Source of the DNA: Longimonas halophila
GTDB taxonomy: Bacteria > Bacteroidota > Rhodothermia > Rhodothermales > Salinibacteraceae
DNA length: 64,000 bases
Reading direction: 5' to 3'
Assembly (NCBI RefSeq): GCF_002554705.1
Contig: NZ_PDEP01000003.1
Location: 186,001-250,000, forward strand
Position numbers and translations under genes: made by a program
In this document: positions 1 to 8,624 of the stretch, in pieces
Numbering within the stretch: the stretch's first letter is position 1
How the letters are laid out: the number at the start of each line of letters is the position of its first letter
The notes under the pieces: generated by a model
What the model saw: only the letters and a program-made list of their open reading frames with translations
Told to the model about the DNA's origin: nothing
Databases searched by the model: none

Positions 1-19
1 CAGCTTTCGCACAACACAA

Positions 20-36
20 GCAGATGCGTCATCTGC
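20..36 (-). terminator. Possible terminator of the FAS1 gene
   Basis: A perfect 7-bp stem with a 3-nt loop (GCAGATG/CATCTGC) lies 27 bases past the stop codon of the FAS1 gene on its strand. The following bases (TTGTGTTGTG) are T-rich but not a clean run, so this is only a plausible intrinsic terminator. Confidence 0.4.
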
Positions 37-62
37 AAGATGGAACAACGCTGCTACGCTTC

Positions 63-1883
63 CTACTGGAAGCTGGGCGGAAGCAGCAGTCCGTCGATCA
101 CATGCAGGATGCCGTTGCTGCCTGTGTAGTCGAGGTTCGCCGTGTCGAGGGTCGCCTGTGGGCCATCATCACCGTCGTTGAAGACAATCTGATCGCCGTC
201 TTGCGTGATCGTCAGGTCTTCGCCTTGCAGCGTCTCGATGGTAACCTCGCCATTGTTGTCGTCGAGCAAGGCCAGCAAGCTGCCCGAATCCACCGCGTCA
301 TCGGCGAACACGTGGTACTGAAGGACTTCTTGAACTTCTTCTTCCGAGAATCCACTCAGGTCGGTTTCCTCGAACGTGGCGTTATTCGGCCCAAAGACCG
401 TCCAGTTGTTCGCATTCACAAACGCATCCGCCAGGCCGAAGTCAACGACCGCGTTGTAGAGCTCATTGGTTTCGCTTACGAACCAGGCGGTGCTGGCCAG
501 GTTCTGATTGCCGAGCAGCGTGCGGTCGAGCACGTGGATGATGCCGTTGTCGGCTTCGATGTCGGTCTGAATGACTTCGGCCCCTTCGATGAACACGCCG
601 TCGTCGTTGACTACTACAGTGAGTTCTTCACCGGCAAGCGTAGTGACGGTGTTCTCACCTTCGTTCAGATCCGCCGCCGCAATTTCGGCATCGGGAATTA
701 CGTGATAGCCGAGCACCGCTTCGAGCGCATCCGGCTGCCCGAGCAGCACATCGGTATTGATCGGCGCGAAGCCGTCATTGTTGGGTGCGAAGACGGTAAA
801 CGTAGCCTCTTCATCCGCGAGCGCATCGACAAGATTGGCTTCTTGCAGCGCAGCAAGCAGGGTCGAAAAGTCATCGCTATCGGCAACGACATCGGCGATC
901 GTTGTTGCTTCTTGCAAGCTCGGCGGAAGCAGCAGGCCGTCAATTACATGCAGAATGCCGTTGGAGGCGGTGTAATCGAGATTGGCCGTGTCGAGCGTGG
1001 CCTGACCGTCGTTGAACACGATCTGGTCGCCGTCTTGCGCAACCGTCAGACCCTCGCCTTGCAGCGTCTCGATGGTAACCGTGCCGTCGTTCTCGTCGAG
1101 CAGGGAAAGCAGGCTGCCTGAATCGACGACGTCTTCCGCAAACACGTGGTATTGCAGAATCTCCTGGATCTCCTCATCCGAGAACCCGCTCAGGTCGGCA
1201 TTTTCGAACGTGGCGTTATTCGGACCGAAAACCGTCCAGCCCTCGGCGTTCGTGAACGCCTCAGCCAGCCCGGCATCGACAACCGCGTTGTACAGGTTGC
1301 CGGTCTCGCCCACGAACCAGGCGGTGTTGGCCAGGTTTTGATTGCCGAGCAGCGTACGGTCAATCACGTGAATAATACCATTCTCGGCTTCGATGTCGGT
1401 TTCGACGACCTCGGAGCCTTCAATGAACACGCCGTCGTCGTTGACCACCACGGTGAGTTCATCGCCCGAGAGCGTTTCCACCGTGTTCTCGCCTTCTTCG
1501 AGGTCTGAAGCGGCGATTTCCGTATCCGGAATCACGTGGTAGCCCAGTACCTCGGTAAGCGCTTCCTCTTGGTCAAGCAGCACATCAACAGCAATGGGGC
1601 TGAAGGCAGCTTCGTTCGGGGCAAAGACCGTGAATGTAGCCTCTTCATCGGCGAACGTTTCAGCGAGGCCGGCGTCTTGCAACGCCGTCAGCAAGGTGGC
1701 AAAGTCGTCGCTATCGCTAACAATTTCAGCAATGGTTGCCGGGTCTTCGGGCGGCTCAGGAGGCGGCCCCGGGCCATCGTCATCGTCGCAGGCCACGAGT
1801 CCGAGCGATAGCACAACAACGAGAACCAGCGACAGAAGTCGCGAACTAAGTGTGCGTTGGGGTAGCATGGATCGCTGTGTCAT
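63..1883 (-). CDS. Secreted lipoprotein with four fasciclin (FAS1) domains
   Basis: The 606-residue protein starts best at the ATG at 1883; the frame is open to 1982 but the extra residues do not resemble a signal peptide. A hydrophobic stretch (about 17-30) ends in the lipobox LVAC with Cys32, followed by DDDD, so the protein is probably lipid-anchored and exported. After a Pro/Glu linker come four FAS1 domains at about 49-180, 181-325, 328-458 and 459-606. They are recognised by the repeated strands TFTVFAPN and WTVFGPNN, the YHV motif and the closing NGI(I/L)HVID motif. FAS1 domains mediate adhesion or matrix contacts. The four domains form two near-identical pairs, pointing to a recent internal duplication. 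The gene is transcribed away from its neighbour and looks monocistronic. The ligand is unknown. Confidence 0.93.
   Translation of the reverse strand: MTQRSMLPQRTLSSRLLSLVLVVVLSLGLVACDDDDGPGPPPEPPEDPATIAEIVSDSDDFATLLTALQDAGLAETFADEEATFTVFAPNEAAFSPIAVDVLLDQEEALTEVLGYHVIPDTEIAASDLEEGENTVETLSGDELTVVVNDDGVFIEGSEVVETDIEAENGIIHVIDRTLLGNQNLANTAWFVGETGNLYNAVVDAGLAEAFTNAEGWTVFGPNNATFENADLSGFSDEEIQEILQYHVFAEDVVDSGSLLSLLDENDGTVTIETLQGEGLTVAQDGDQIVFNDGQATLDTANLDYTASNGILHVIDGLLLPPSLQEATTIADVVADSDDFSTLLAALQEANLVDALADEEATFTVFAPNNDGFAPINTDVLLGQPDALEAVLGYHVIPDAEIAAADLNEGENTVTTLAGEELTVVVNDDGVFIEGAEVIQTDIEADNGIIHVLDRTLLGNQNLASTAWFVSETNELYNAVVDFGLADAFVNANNWTVFGPNNATFEETDLSGFSEEEVQEVLQYHVFADDAVDSGSLLALLDDNNGEVTIETLQGEDLTITQDGDQIVFNDGDDGPQATLDTANLDYTGSNGILHVIDGLLLPPSFQ
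66..902 (-). repeat. FAS1 pair, second tandem copy
   Basis: This stretch encodes FAS1 domains 3 and 4 and is a clear paralogous copy of 903-1739. The same protein segments (for example DDFATLL/DDFSTLL, NQNLA-TAWFV and IETLQGE-LT) recur in the same order about 278 residues apart. DNA identity by eye is high, roughly 80%. Boundaries are approximate. Confidence 0.8.
903..1739 (-). repeat. FAS1 pair, first tandem copy
   Basis: Encodes FAS1 domains 1 and 2 and matches the downstream copy at 66-902 almost end to end. It lies directly behind the lipoprotein linker, so the duplication doubled the whole folded part of the protein. Confidence 0.8.
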
Positions 1884-2014
1884 TTGTGAAGGGAAACAGG
1901 TGTCGTAGCACAGGTCAGGCGACATTGTACCGTTGGCTCGCCTGAACATGCACCCGATAGACACCGCGCTCCCATGCAACACCCAGTCGGAAATGAAACG
2001 AAAATGTTATGTCA

Positions 2015-2731
2015 TTAAATACGCTGTGCCCATTTCCCAAAAACCGTATCGGCGATTTCGGCAAGCGTATCGACATGGGCGGAGGCCGCATCTCGAATCG
2101 CGGCGCCGTCCAGGCCCGTGGCGGTAAGCTCATCGGCGAAGGCGCGCGTCATGCCCTCGACAAGAGACGGCGTCACTTCCAGATGAAAGAGCAAGCCGTA
2201 CGCGTGCTCGCCATAGCGGAATGCCTGATGTCCCGTCTGTGCGCTACGAGCCAGCGATACGGCTCCTTCGGGCACATCGAACACGTCACCATGCCAATGG
2301 AAAGCCGTGAACGACGGCGCTACATCCTGAAAGAGCGGGTCCGTTGCCGCTGCGTCGGTAAGGGTGATTTCATGCCAGCCAATTTCTTTGTGGGATCCGG
2401 GGTGCACCTCCGCCCCAAGGGCGTGCGCCAGCAACTGACTGCCCAGGCAGATCCCGAGCACAGGGATCTCCGCTTCCAGCGCCTGTTCGATGAGCGCGAT
2501 TTTCTGCTTCAGATGCGGACGCTTGTCGATGTCGCCCACGCCCATGGGTCCGCCCATCACGACGAGCCCATCGGCGTTGAGGGTCTTTGGCACCGGTTCA
2601 TCGCGAAATATGCGTACGGTGTGATGCGAGCAGCCGTGGGCCTCAAGCGCGTGTCGGATGCGGCCCGGCGGCTCCGGAGCTACGTGTTGCAGGATGAGTA
2701 CGTCGGCAGTGTCAGGCATTGCGGGTGTCAT
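2015..2731 (-). CDS. Class I glutamine amidotransferase-like protein
   Basis: A 238-residue cytoplasmic protein of the GMP-synthase-like stand-alone amidotransferase group. It shows the nucleophile elbow GICLGSQLLA with Cys95, and the His183/Glu185 pair of the triad in FHLEVT. The oxyanion-strand motif VVMGGPMGV is at about 57-65. Such enzymes hydrolyse glutamine to supply ammonia or act as gamma-glutamyl hydrolases; without a fused synthetase domain the acceptor cannot be named. The start at 2731 (MTPAMPD) abuts an R1 element (2732-2898), so its native promoter or leader region consists of that element; the internal Met at 2719 is an alternative start. It follows the decarboxylase/thiD pair on the same strand and may be read from it. 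Confidence 0.88.
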   Translation of the reverse strand: MTPAMPDTADVLILQHVAPEPPGRIRHALEAHGCSHHTVRIFRDEPVPKTLNADGLVVMGGPMGVGDIDKRPHLKQKIALIEQALEAEIPVLGICLGSQLLAHALGAEVHPGSHKEIGWHEITLTDAAATDPLFQDVAPSFTAFHWHGDVFDVPEGAVSLARSAQTGHQAFRYGEHAYGLLFHLEVTPSLVEGMTRAFADELTATGLDGAAIRDAASAHVDTLAEIADTVFGKWAQRI

Positions 2732-2898
2732 TCAGAGTCTGTTTGGGTTTTGGTTTGCAGGCGAGAGCGAGCAGCAATGCGGCGAAAATTGGACCGCGAT
2801 GGAGGCTCGTAGCCGGGGCTACGGGCCGATATCGGGGACAATTTGCAGCCCATTGAAGCCGCTCGCAGCCCAAAGTAAAAAATCAAAACAGGCTCTCA
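2732..2898 (-). repeat. R1 element, copy A (167 bp MITE-like)
   Basis: On the minus strand this 167-bp unit begins TGAGAGCCTGTTTTG and ends in the inverted version (reverse complement TCAGAGTCTGTTTGG). It carries the central palindrome GTAGCCCCGGCTAC shared with the copies at 44731 and 47795. Its end provides the last codons and the TGA stop of the thiD-like gene. Both termini carry G/C where the other copies have A/T at the sixth position, a compensatory change that keeps the ends pairable. Confidence 0.85.
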
Positions 2899-3761
2899 TT
2901 GGGGGATGCGAGAGCGTGGGTGCGGCCATTGAGGGCCAGCGGTCGATGACCGGCCCCGCGCGGCGGCGCCTGGCGAATGGCCCGTGTGACAAATCGTTTG
3001 GCACGTTGGAGTGCTGCATCAACCTTTAGGTTCTGTGCCAGTCCCGCCGTGAGCGCCGCCGAGAACGCGTCGCCGCCGCCATGCACCGCGTATGGCTGCC
3101 GCTCAGCTTCCAACCAATGGATCGTATCGCCATTGTACCAGCAGTCGGCGGCTGTCTCGTCCGAGGCATGTCCGCCCGTAATGACGACATGTGCCGGATG
3201 CAGGCGATCGTGTATGGCGCGGGCAGCGGCCTCCGTATCCGCCCGAGATTGGATGGCGATGTCCACCAGTCGCTCGGCTTCCGGCAGACTCGGAGTGGTC
3301 ACCGTGGCGTGCCCGATGAGTGTGCGAAGCGCCGCCTCGGCATCCTCGGAGAGCAACGGCTCGCCACGCCGCGTCGTCATCACCGGGTCGATGACGAGCG
3401 GCATCAGATCGAGGTCCGCCGCAGCCTCCGCCACGGTTTCAATGATCGCCATGTTGAAGAGCATGCCCGTCTTTACGGCAGCGGGCGGGATGTCATCCAC
3501 CACGCGTTCGAGCTGACGGCGGACGAACGCCGGGGGGAGTGCGTGCACATCGGTCACGCCCTCGGTCGTGCAGTCGGTGGCCACGGTGAGAACGCTCATG
3601 CCGTATGTGCCGTGCGCGGCGAACGTTTTGAGGTCGGCTGCCAGTCCGGCCCCGCCGCTCGGATCGATGCCCGCAATGGTGAGAACGGGCCGGGCGTCAT
3701 GGTCTGTGGACTCGTGTGGTGTGCTCATTGCCGATTGGATTTGTTGCGAGTGGTTGTTCAT
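2883..3761 (-). CDS. thiD: ThiD-like HMP/HMP-P or pyridoxal kinase
   Basis: A 292-residue ribokinase-fold kinase. The N-terminal signature [31 protein letters not shown] and VITGG are those of ThiD, which phosphorylates hydroxymethylpyrimidine for thiamine synthesis. The anion-hole motif is odd: ThiD proteins normally have GTGCT with a cysteine, whereas here it reads [10 protein letters not shown], with the Asp typical of pyridoxal kinases and the wider ribokinase family. A pyridoxal kinase or dual activity is therefore possible. The start ATG overlaps the decarboxylase stop (ATGA at 3758-3761), indicating translational coupling with a PLP enzyme; Met12 (3728) is an alternative. The final residues NESLF and the stop lie in or next to the R1 element, so the native C-terminus has been altered. 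Confidence 0.85.
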   Translation of the reverse strand: MNNHSQQIQSAMSTPHESTDHDARPVLTIAGIDPSGGAGLAADLKTFAAHGTYGMSVLTVATDCTTEGVTDVHALPPAFVRRQLERVVDDIPPAAVKTGMLFNMAIIETVAEAAADLDLMPLVIDPVMTTRRGEPLLSEDAEAALRTLIGHATVTTPSLPEAERLVDIAIQSRADTEAAARAIHDRLHPAHVVITGGHASDETAADCWYNGDTIHWLEAERQPYAVHGGGDAFSAALTAGLAQNLKVDAALQRAKRFVTRAIRQAPPRGAGHRPLALNGRTHALASPNESLF

Positions 3762-5212
3762 GCTGCCTCACGTTGCGACTGCGCGAGAAAGTGATCCACG
3801 TGCTCGAACAGCCGGTCCACATGCTCGGGCTCCGTAAATGGATTGAGGAGGACAGCTCGGAGCCAGTTGCGCCCGTTGAGACGCGGAAGCGAGAGAAACA
3901 CGTTGGCCTCGCGTAAGAGATACTGCTGTAAGTCGGCGTTCCACTGATCGCGAGCCTCGCATCCGAGTGCATCCGGCACACCCCGGAAGCAGACGAGATT
4001 CATTTCAGGCTCGGCGGCCAGCTCCAACTCCGGACGTTCTTCAACGCACTCCACGAAGTACTCAGTCAAGCGGTAGCTCTCGTCGATAAGCTGCTCCAGT
4101 CCCTCGCGACCAAGATGGCGCAGGGTCAACCAGAGCTTGAGCACATCGGCGTGGCGGGTGCCCTGCACGCTCATCTCGCCGAGGTTCTGTACACCGGTGC
4201 CCTCGCGCATGTAGGGCGCTTCAACGTGGAATACATTCGTCATGGCTGGTAGGTCGCGGAAGAGCGCCATCGCGCACGTCTTAGCCACATACGCCCACTT
4301 CTGCGGGTTGAATGTGATCGAGTCGGCCCGTTCAATGCCGAGCAGACGCTCGCGGTGTGTGTCAGAAAACGTGAGGGCGCCGCCATAAGCCGCATCCACA
4401 TGCAGCCAGAGCCCATGCTCATCCGCGACATCCGCAATGAAATCAAGCGGATCGATGCTGCCGGTTGTGGTGGTCCCTGCTGTAGCAACCACGCAGAACG
4501 GCTCCTTCCCTTCGTGGTCGGCCGCCTGAATGCGCGTTCGAAGCGCAGCGGGATCCATCCGTCGCTGTGCATCTGTCGGGATTGGAACGACCGCGTCCGT
4601 CCCCAGCCCGAGCAGCATCGCCGCCTTCTGAATGGAGGTGTGCGCGGCTTCCGACGCAAAGAGAACGGGAGAGCAATTGCCCACACCGGCGCGACGGGCG
4701 TCGTCGAACGCCGTGTTTCGGGCCACCGCCAGGGCGTGCAGATTCGCCAGGGAGCCGCCACTCGTCATCACGCCGCCGCCCTCCGACCCAAGTCCAAACC
4801 GCCGGGCCAGTGCACCGGTCACCTGCCGCTCCAGCCGGGTGAAGGTAGGGGCCATCTCCTGGCTGAGCATGTTGTTGTTCGCTGCAGCAGCCAGTAGGTC
4901 GCCCAGCACAGATGCCGTGGCAGGCATCGGATCCATGTGTCCCATAAAGCCGGGATGCGCCGGGTTCATCGCACCCTGGATTAGCGCCTCAGCCTCATCG
5001 AGCAGTGCGCTTTCGGGCACCGATTGCTCGGGTACGATGGGCGCTTCCTCAACCCCGAAATTGTCGTCGCGGTCGGGGAGCGGAGATCGCGCGGCTGCAC
5101 TCGACAGGTGAGTAAGCATCCGGTCGAGCGCATCATCGGCCCAGGCATCCAGCGCTTGCTTACGGATGTCGGGGGACGCGAAGGCAGTGCGAGGGAGTTG
5201 AGAGCGATTCAT
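3758..5212 (-). CDS. Pyridoxal-phosphate-dependent group II decarboxylase
   Basis: A 484-residue fold-type I PLP enzyme of the aromatic-amino-acid/glutamate/diaminobutyrate decarboxylase family. The aspartate that contacts the PLP ring nitrogen is in [10 protein letters not shown], the Schiff-base lysine in FNPQKW, and the segment TSGGSLANL is typical of the family. Substrate (Tyr, Trp/Phe, Glu or Asp) cannot be told by eye. It is probably cytoplasmic, with no signal peptide. The gene is first in a minus-strand unit with the ThiD-like kinase (4-bp overlap) and possibly the amidotransferase. The pairing with a kinase that carries a pyridoxal-kinase-like GGGD motif suggests coupling to cofactor supply, which is inference. 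Confidence 0.9.
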   Translation of the reverse strand: MNRSQLPRTAFASPDIRKQALDAWADDALDRMLTHLSSAAARSPLPDRDDNFGVEEAPIVPEQSVPESALLDEAEALIQGAMNPAHPGFMGHMDPMPATASVLGDLLAAAANNNMLSQEMAPTFTRLERQVTGALARRFGLGSEGGGVMTSGGSLANLHALAVARNTAFDDARRAGVGNCSPVLFASEAAHTSIQKAAMLLGLGTDAVVPIPTDAQRRMDPAALRTRIQAADHEGKEPFCVVATAGTTTTGSIDPLDFIADVADEHGLWLHVDAAYGGALTFSDTHRERLLGIERADSITFNPQKWAYVAKTCAMALFRDLPAMTNVFHVEAPYMREGTGVQNLGEMSVQGTRHADVLKLWLTLRHLGREGLEQLIDESYRLTEYFVECVEERPELELAAEPEMNLVCFRGVPDALGCEARDQWNADLQQYLLREANVFLSLPRLNGRNWLRAVLLNPFTEPEHVDRLFEHVDHFLAQSQREAA

Positions 5213-5249
5213 TGCGAAAGCGGATGATTGTCATGCAATACCACAAACG

Positions 5250-5287
5250 ATCCCGGCTCTGCAGCGCCAGGGTGCCTTGGCCGGGAT
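5250..5287 (-). terminator. Inverted repeat downstream of dinB-like gene
   Basis: ATCCCGGC and GCCGGGAT form an 8-bp stem separated by 22 bases, between the DinB-like gene and the decarboxylase. It could end transcripts from the DinB gene, but no T-run follows, so a processing hairpin or chance structure is equally possible. Confidence 0.35.
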
Positions 5288-5351
5288 GACTCTAAAATGA
5301 GAGGCCATGCTTTACCTCATGAGTCATCTCTGACACAGCAGTAACATAGGC

Positions 5352-5888
5352 TCATTCCGGTGCGGACCAGTCCGCTTCTTCAAGATTGGAAGGGGGCCAA
5401 ATGCCAAGTAGACGGCGCACCGTAACCACCTGGCCGAGGTGATAGGCATTGTGATCCGCAATGCTTGCGATCTCTTCAGCGTACCGGGTGCTGTGGTAGC
5501 CTACCCCGCTGGCGTGCGGAATCTCGCCTGCAATGTCGATAGATGAATCGTTCACGAGCGTCTGTACGTCCTGCAGGTCAGCTTGAAACCGGTCAAGGCT
5601 CTCGGTCCAAGCCGCGTCGCTGGGCGGTCCGAGCGTGTCGGGCCAGTAATCGTCTGGCCACGTCGAAAAGGTATAGTCGGGATCCGTGCAGTACTGGAGG
5701 TAGTCGGCCTGTGAACGTCGCATGTGCTCCAGAATCTGCCAGAGCGAATACGCCTCAGGCAGCCCATCGGGCAACACGCCCCGGGCGGAGGCGGGAATCT
5801 CCCGGAGAATCTCCGTGTGCGACCGGCGAGCCACGGTAGCGTCGAGTTGTGTGGTGAGGAGAGCGCGGAGGGCATCGGATGCAGCCAT
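5352..5888 (-). CDS. DinB-family putative metal-dependent hydrolase
   Basis: A 178-residue protein read from the ATG at 5888. The open frame runs further upstream, but that part is antisense to the thioesterase gene and has no family similarity. DinB/YfiT proteins are four-helix bundles that bind a metal with three histidines. Here the first is in WQILEHMRRSQ (helix 2) and the others in ADHNAYHLGQVV near the C-terminus. Relatives act as thiol transferases or damage-inducible hydrolases; the substrate is unknown. It follows the thioesterase gene by 77 bases on the same strand, so the two may be cotranscribed. Confidence 0.85.
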   Translation of the reverse strand: MAASDALRALLTTQLDATVARRSHTEILREIPASARGVLPDGLPEAYSLWQILEHMRRSQADYLQYCTDPDYTFSTWPDDYWPDTLGPPSDAAWTESLDRFQADLQDVQTLVNDSSIDIAGEIPHASGVGYHSTRYAEEIASIADHNAYHLGQVVTVRRLLGIWPPSNLEEADWSAPE

Positions 5889-5965
5889 AAAAAACGGTAC
5901 GATGAGAAGAGTAAAATCAGGCAAGGAACGATGCCCCAACAGGATGAAAAGAGAAATTGTTTGGG

Positions 5966-6529
5966 TTAGGCGGAGCGCGTGCGCCGGTGCGGCTTCGTCG
6001 CGTCCTGGGCGTCGACCCACTCGGCGACCCACGCCGGAAGAGGCGGAGGATCGTCGGTATGTCCAACAAGGCGTAACACTTCGGCAGATTCGGCACGGCC
6101 CGACGGTTTGAGAATCATTCCACGCACGATTGCATCCGTGATGACCTGCTCGTCGCCTTCTTCGATAGGGCGGAGAACTGTTTGCCGCACGATGAACGAG
6201 CGCTTGTCCCAGCCCAAAATCTTCGTCTCGATCACGAAGGGCTGTAGCCATCGGAGCGGCCGGTAAAACTGCATCGTTTCAGCTGTAACGACTGGATACC
6301 AGCCCCGCTGGCGCAACTCCGTCAGCAGTCCCGACCGCGCGAGAAGGTCGATACGCCCGAGGTCGAGCAGCGAAAAGTACTTCCCGTTGTTCACGTGGCC
6401 GAAGAGATCGAGATCGGTCGGCCCCACGCGAAAGTGGGTCCGGCAAGGGCCGAGCACAGGACACGGCTCCGGCCCACCGGGCCAGCGGTGTATGACGAGG
6501 AGCCGGAGCAAGCGAAACCAGAGATTCAT
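5966..6529 (-). CDS. Hotdog-fold acyl thioesterase-like protein
   Basis: A 187-residue protein with the 4HBT hotdog signature TDLDLFGHVNNGKYF, where the Asp/His/Asn cluster forms the active site. An amphipathic N-terminal segment (MNLWFRLLRLLV) resembles the THEM6-like branch of acyl-CoA thioesterases. It presumably cleaves acyl-CoA or acyl-ACP thioesters; the natural substrate is unknown. The C-terminal basic tail (KPHRRTRSA) is not part of the fold. The gene lies between the DinB-like gene and the short membrane peptide gene, all on the minus strand. Confidence 0.85.
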   Translation of the reverse strand: MNLWFRLLRLLVIHRWPGGPEPCPVLGPCRTHFRVGPTDLDLFGHVNNGKYFSLLDLGRIDLLARSGLLTELRQRGWYPVVTAETMQFYRPLRWLQPFVIETKILGWDKRSFIVRQTVLRPIEEGDEQVITDAIVRGMILKPSGRAESAEVLRLVGHTDDPPPLPAWVAEWVDAQDATKPHRRTRSA

Positions 6530-6604
6530 CGGATGGAGCGTTGTTTGGGTCGGATAAAGCGTCTATGAGGCGGACAAGCCCCGGCGGAATGAGCAGACCT
6601 GGTA

Positions 6605-6778
6605 TCAGAATCCGTTTCGTTGCTGTGCGTTGAAGAGTTCTCGTTCAAGCTCGTCGTACGTCATATCCAACTCATGAAGCGAGTAGTCTGCAATAGAGGC
6701 TGTAGCCAGCGAGGCCGCGCCGACCACAATCACCAATCCGACAGTTGCAAGGGTGCATAGAGGACAGTAGAATGACAT
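6605..6778 (-). CDS. Small membrane peptide of 57 residues
   Basis: A short frame from the ATG at 6778 to the TGA at 6605. It begins MSFYCPLCTL and has one hydrophobic segment (about 8-30, rich in V, A, L and I) followed by an acidic amphipathic tail containing YDELERELFNAQQ. One membrane helix plus a charged tail is a common design for small membrane proteins; the CPLC pair could bind a metal or form a disulfide. It is 75 bases upstream of the thioesterase on the same strand and divergent from the TetR regulator, so the palindromes at 6821-6878 could control it. No family recognised. Confidence 0.55.
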   Translation of the reverse strand: MSFYCPLCTLATVGLVIVVGAASLATASIADYSLHELDMTYDELERELFNAQQRNGF

Positions 6779-6820
6779 GGGGCTGTGGGGGCGAGTGCGG
6801 AGAGAAAATCATGTACACAC

Positions 6821-6880
6821 CAATAAAATACCGATCGGTCGGAATTGCAAGAAATTGGACCAATAAACCGACTGATCGTT
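6821..6880. promoter_or_regulatory. Candidate TetR operator region
   Basis: Between the divergent small peptide gene and the TetR gene lie two related half-sites, each introduced by the direct repeat ACCAATAAA. The first contains the perfect 10-bp palindrome ACCGATCGGT (6830-6839) and the second reads ACCGACTGATCG (about 6867-6878). TetR-family proteins usually bind such palindromes in their own divergent promoters, so autoregulation is a reasonable inference. Confidence 0.5.
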
Positions 6881-6930
6881 TTGTGTGTCAAATCGCCGTT
6901 ATCAAAGTTACCCTAACACATCACACGCTC

Positions 6931-7554
6931 ATGGCTGCTACCAAAGGAGAGCGCACGCGCGCTGACATCATTCGACAATCGGCAGCGCTGTTCAATCGGC
7001 GGGGATACGCGCGCGCTTCGATGAGCGACATCACCGAGGTCACTGGCATTAAGCGTGGGGGCATTTACAATCACTTCGGAAGCAAAGATGAGCTGGCTGT
7101 GGAAAGCTTCCAATTTGCCGCCGAGAAGCTAATCGACGGGCTGGAGCAGACCATCGATGCTCACGACGACGTTCGTATGGGCCTGCGATCCATCGCGACC
7201 GCATTTGCACAGGTCTATGACGAGGGTTGGACGTTTGCAGGCGGCTGTCCCATCCTCAACACCGCCGTCGAGACGCGCGGTCAGGATGGCGCCCTCCGTT
7301 CCGCCGTGCAGGAAGCGATGGCCGCGCTCCATGAACTCGTCCGCACGACGGTTGCCGACGGGGTCGCCCGGGGCACGATCGCTGACGATGTGCAGCCCGC
7401 CGAGGGAGCAACCGTATTTATCTCCACTATAGAGGGGGCGCTCCTGCTCAGTGCCCTTTCCGAGGATCGGAGCCACCTTGAGCACGCGGTCGCACACCTG
7501 CACCGTCTCATCGATCAATGGGCGGTCCCCTCAGAGTCCGAACCTACGTCGTGA
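6931..7554 (+). CDS. TetR/AcrR family transcriptional regulator
   Basis: A 207-residue protein started at the ATG at 6931 (MAATKGERTR); the frame is open upstream to 6745 but the helix-turn-helix begins right after this Met. The TetR HTH spans about 10-55 (ASMSDITEVTGIKRGGIYNHF, the last part being the YNHF recognition helix motif). The remaining helices form the ligand-binding and dimerisation domain. It is divergent from the thioesterase/DinB/small-peptide group, which it most likely represses together with itself. The ligand is unknown, but regulators beside acyl thioesterases often respond to acyl-CoA or lipophilic compounds. Confidence 0.92.
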   Translation: MAATKGERTRADIIRQSAALFNRRGYARASMSDITEVTGIKRGGIYNHFGSKDELAVESFQFAAEKLIDGLEQTIDAHDDVRMGLRSIATAFAQVYDEGWTFAGGCPILNTAVETRGQDGALRSAVQEAMAALHELVRTTVADGVARGTIADDVQPAEGATVFISTIEGALLLSALSEDRSHLEHAVAHLHRLIDQWAVPSESEPTS

Positions 7555-7575
7555 CGTATCGCGACGGATACGTTG

Positions 7576-7593
7576 GCAGCCATGAAAGGCTGC
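7576..7593 (+). terminator. Possible terminator of the TetR gene
   Basis: GCAGCC-atgaaa-GGCTGC forms a 6-bp hairpin 22 bases after the TetR stop codon. The following sequence on the plus strand is ATCGGTCGTAAAA, without a T-run, so the assignment is weak. Confidence 0.3.
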
Positions 7594-7689
7594 ATCGGTC
7601 GTAAAAAATCATGACCGTTGCTCACAACTCAGCATCCTGCTGCATGCTCTCCTTTTGCTCGTTCATCCGCTTGCTCTTTGCGTGGTGCA

Positions 7690-8559
7690 TCAGGGCGACT
7701 CCGCCGGTGCCGCTTCCGCCTCGAATGCCTTCATGCCTGCCTCCGAGGCCGCCTCGTACACGGGTTCGAGTGTGTTGAGAAGATCCACGTCGGATCGCCA
7801 GAACGGAAACTTGCCCAACTGCTTGGGTAGGGCTGCGTGGGTGGAGGGCGTTTCGACGGATCCGTACATGGTGCTCGGCAGGTCAGGAGCGTCCCAAAAT
7901 CCATCGGTCTGCAGCGGTGCGGGGGCGGGCGTCGAGTCATTGGGAGATGCGGCTTCGGGATCGGTGGAGGTATCGCTGCTGCCAATGCGATCCATGAGCG
8001 CGCCCTGTCGCATCCCTCGCAGACGGAAGAGCAAGAACGGATCGCGATCAAACTCCTCGGCAAGCAGGAGATACACCGCCGCAATGTGCTTGCAGGGATT
8101 CGACCAATCCGGGCAGGAGCAGTTTGTTTTTAGGTCGGCCTCGCGCTCAGGAAACAGTGTAAGACCGGCACGCTCGACGATGGCCTCCACGCCAGACGGC
8201 ATGTCTCCCGCCAGCAGCGCGGCGGCAAAGTACGGCTGGCGCCGAAACGCCTCAACGATCTCGCCCCACTCGGTCTCGTCGTAGGGACGCAGGCGGATGG
8301 TGACCTCATACGGGTCGGAGCGCGATCCCTGCACCTCTGAGGTCACCTGTCCCGCCTCCACTTCGATAGCGAGCACCTGGCCTTTTCGCGCATATCGTTT
8401 CGCCCGTTGCAGGCGGCTGTCGATGCCAAAGCCGTGCAGGGTTTCCTCCCAGCGCTCGCCCCACCAAGTCGTGCCAAACGCGCCCCGCTTCGACTTGGCT
8501 TTGATTCCACCCTTCACCGTGCGCGGCTCCGTACGTTCGTAGTGTTGGTACCAGTTCAT
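7690..8559 (-). CDS. SWIM zinc-finger protein, SNF2 partner
   Basis: A 289-residue protein with the bacterial SWIM-associated N-terminus (TTWWGERWEETL) and a SWIM finger CSCPDWSNPCKH at about 150-161 that fits the CxCxnCxH zinc pattern. SWIM domains bind DNA or proteins and in bacteria are usually encoded next to a SNF2-like ATPase, as here: the SNF2 gene ends 65 bases upstream on the same strand. A Ser/Pro-rich linker follows at about 195-240. The C-terminal part has no recognised domain. The pair probably acts on DNA in repair or remodelling; the target is unknown. Confidence 0.88.
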   Translation of the reverse strand: MNWYQHYERTEPRTVKGGIKAKSKRGAFGTTWWGERWEETLHGFGIDSRLQRAKRYARKGQVLAIEVEAGQVTSEVQGSRSDPYEVTIRLRPYDETEWGEIVEAFRRQPYFAAALLAGDMPSGVEAIVERAGLTLFPEREADLKTNCSCPDWSNPCKHIAAVYLLLAEEFDRDPFLLFRLRGMRQGALMDRIGSSDTSTDPEAASPNDSTPAPAPLQTDGFWDAPDLPSTMYGSVETPSTHAALPKQLGKFPFWRSDVDLLNTLEPVYEAASEAGMKAFEAEAAPAESP

Positions 8560-8624
8560 GGGCTTCGTTTATCTGTGACTGTGTATCTCTGCGTATAGCG
8601 ACTGTGATGTGTGAGAAGCACGAA

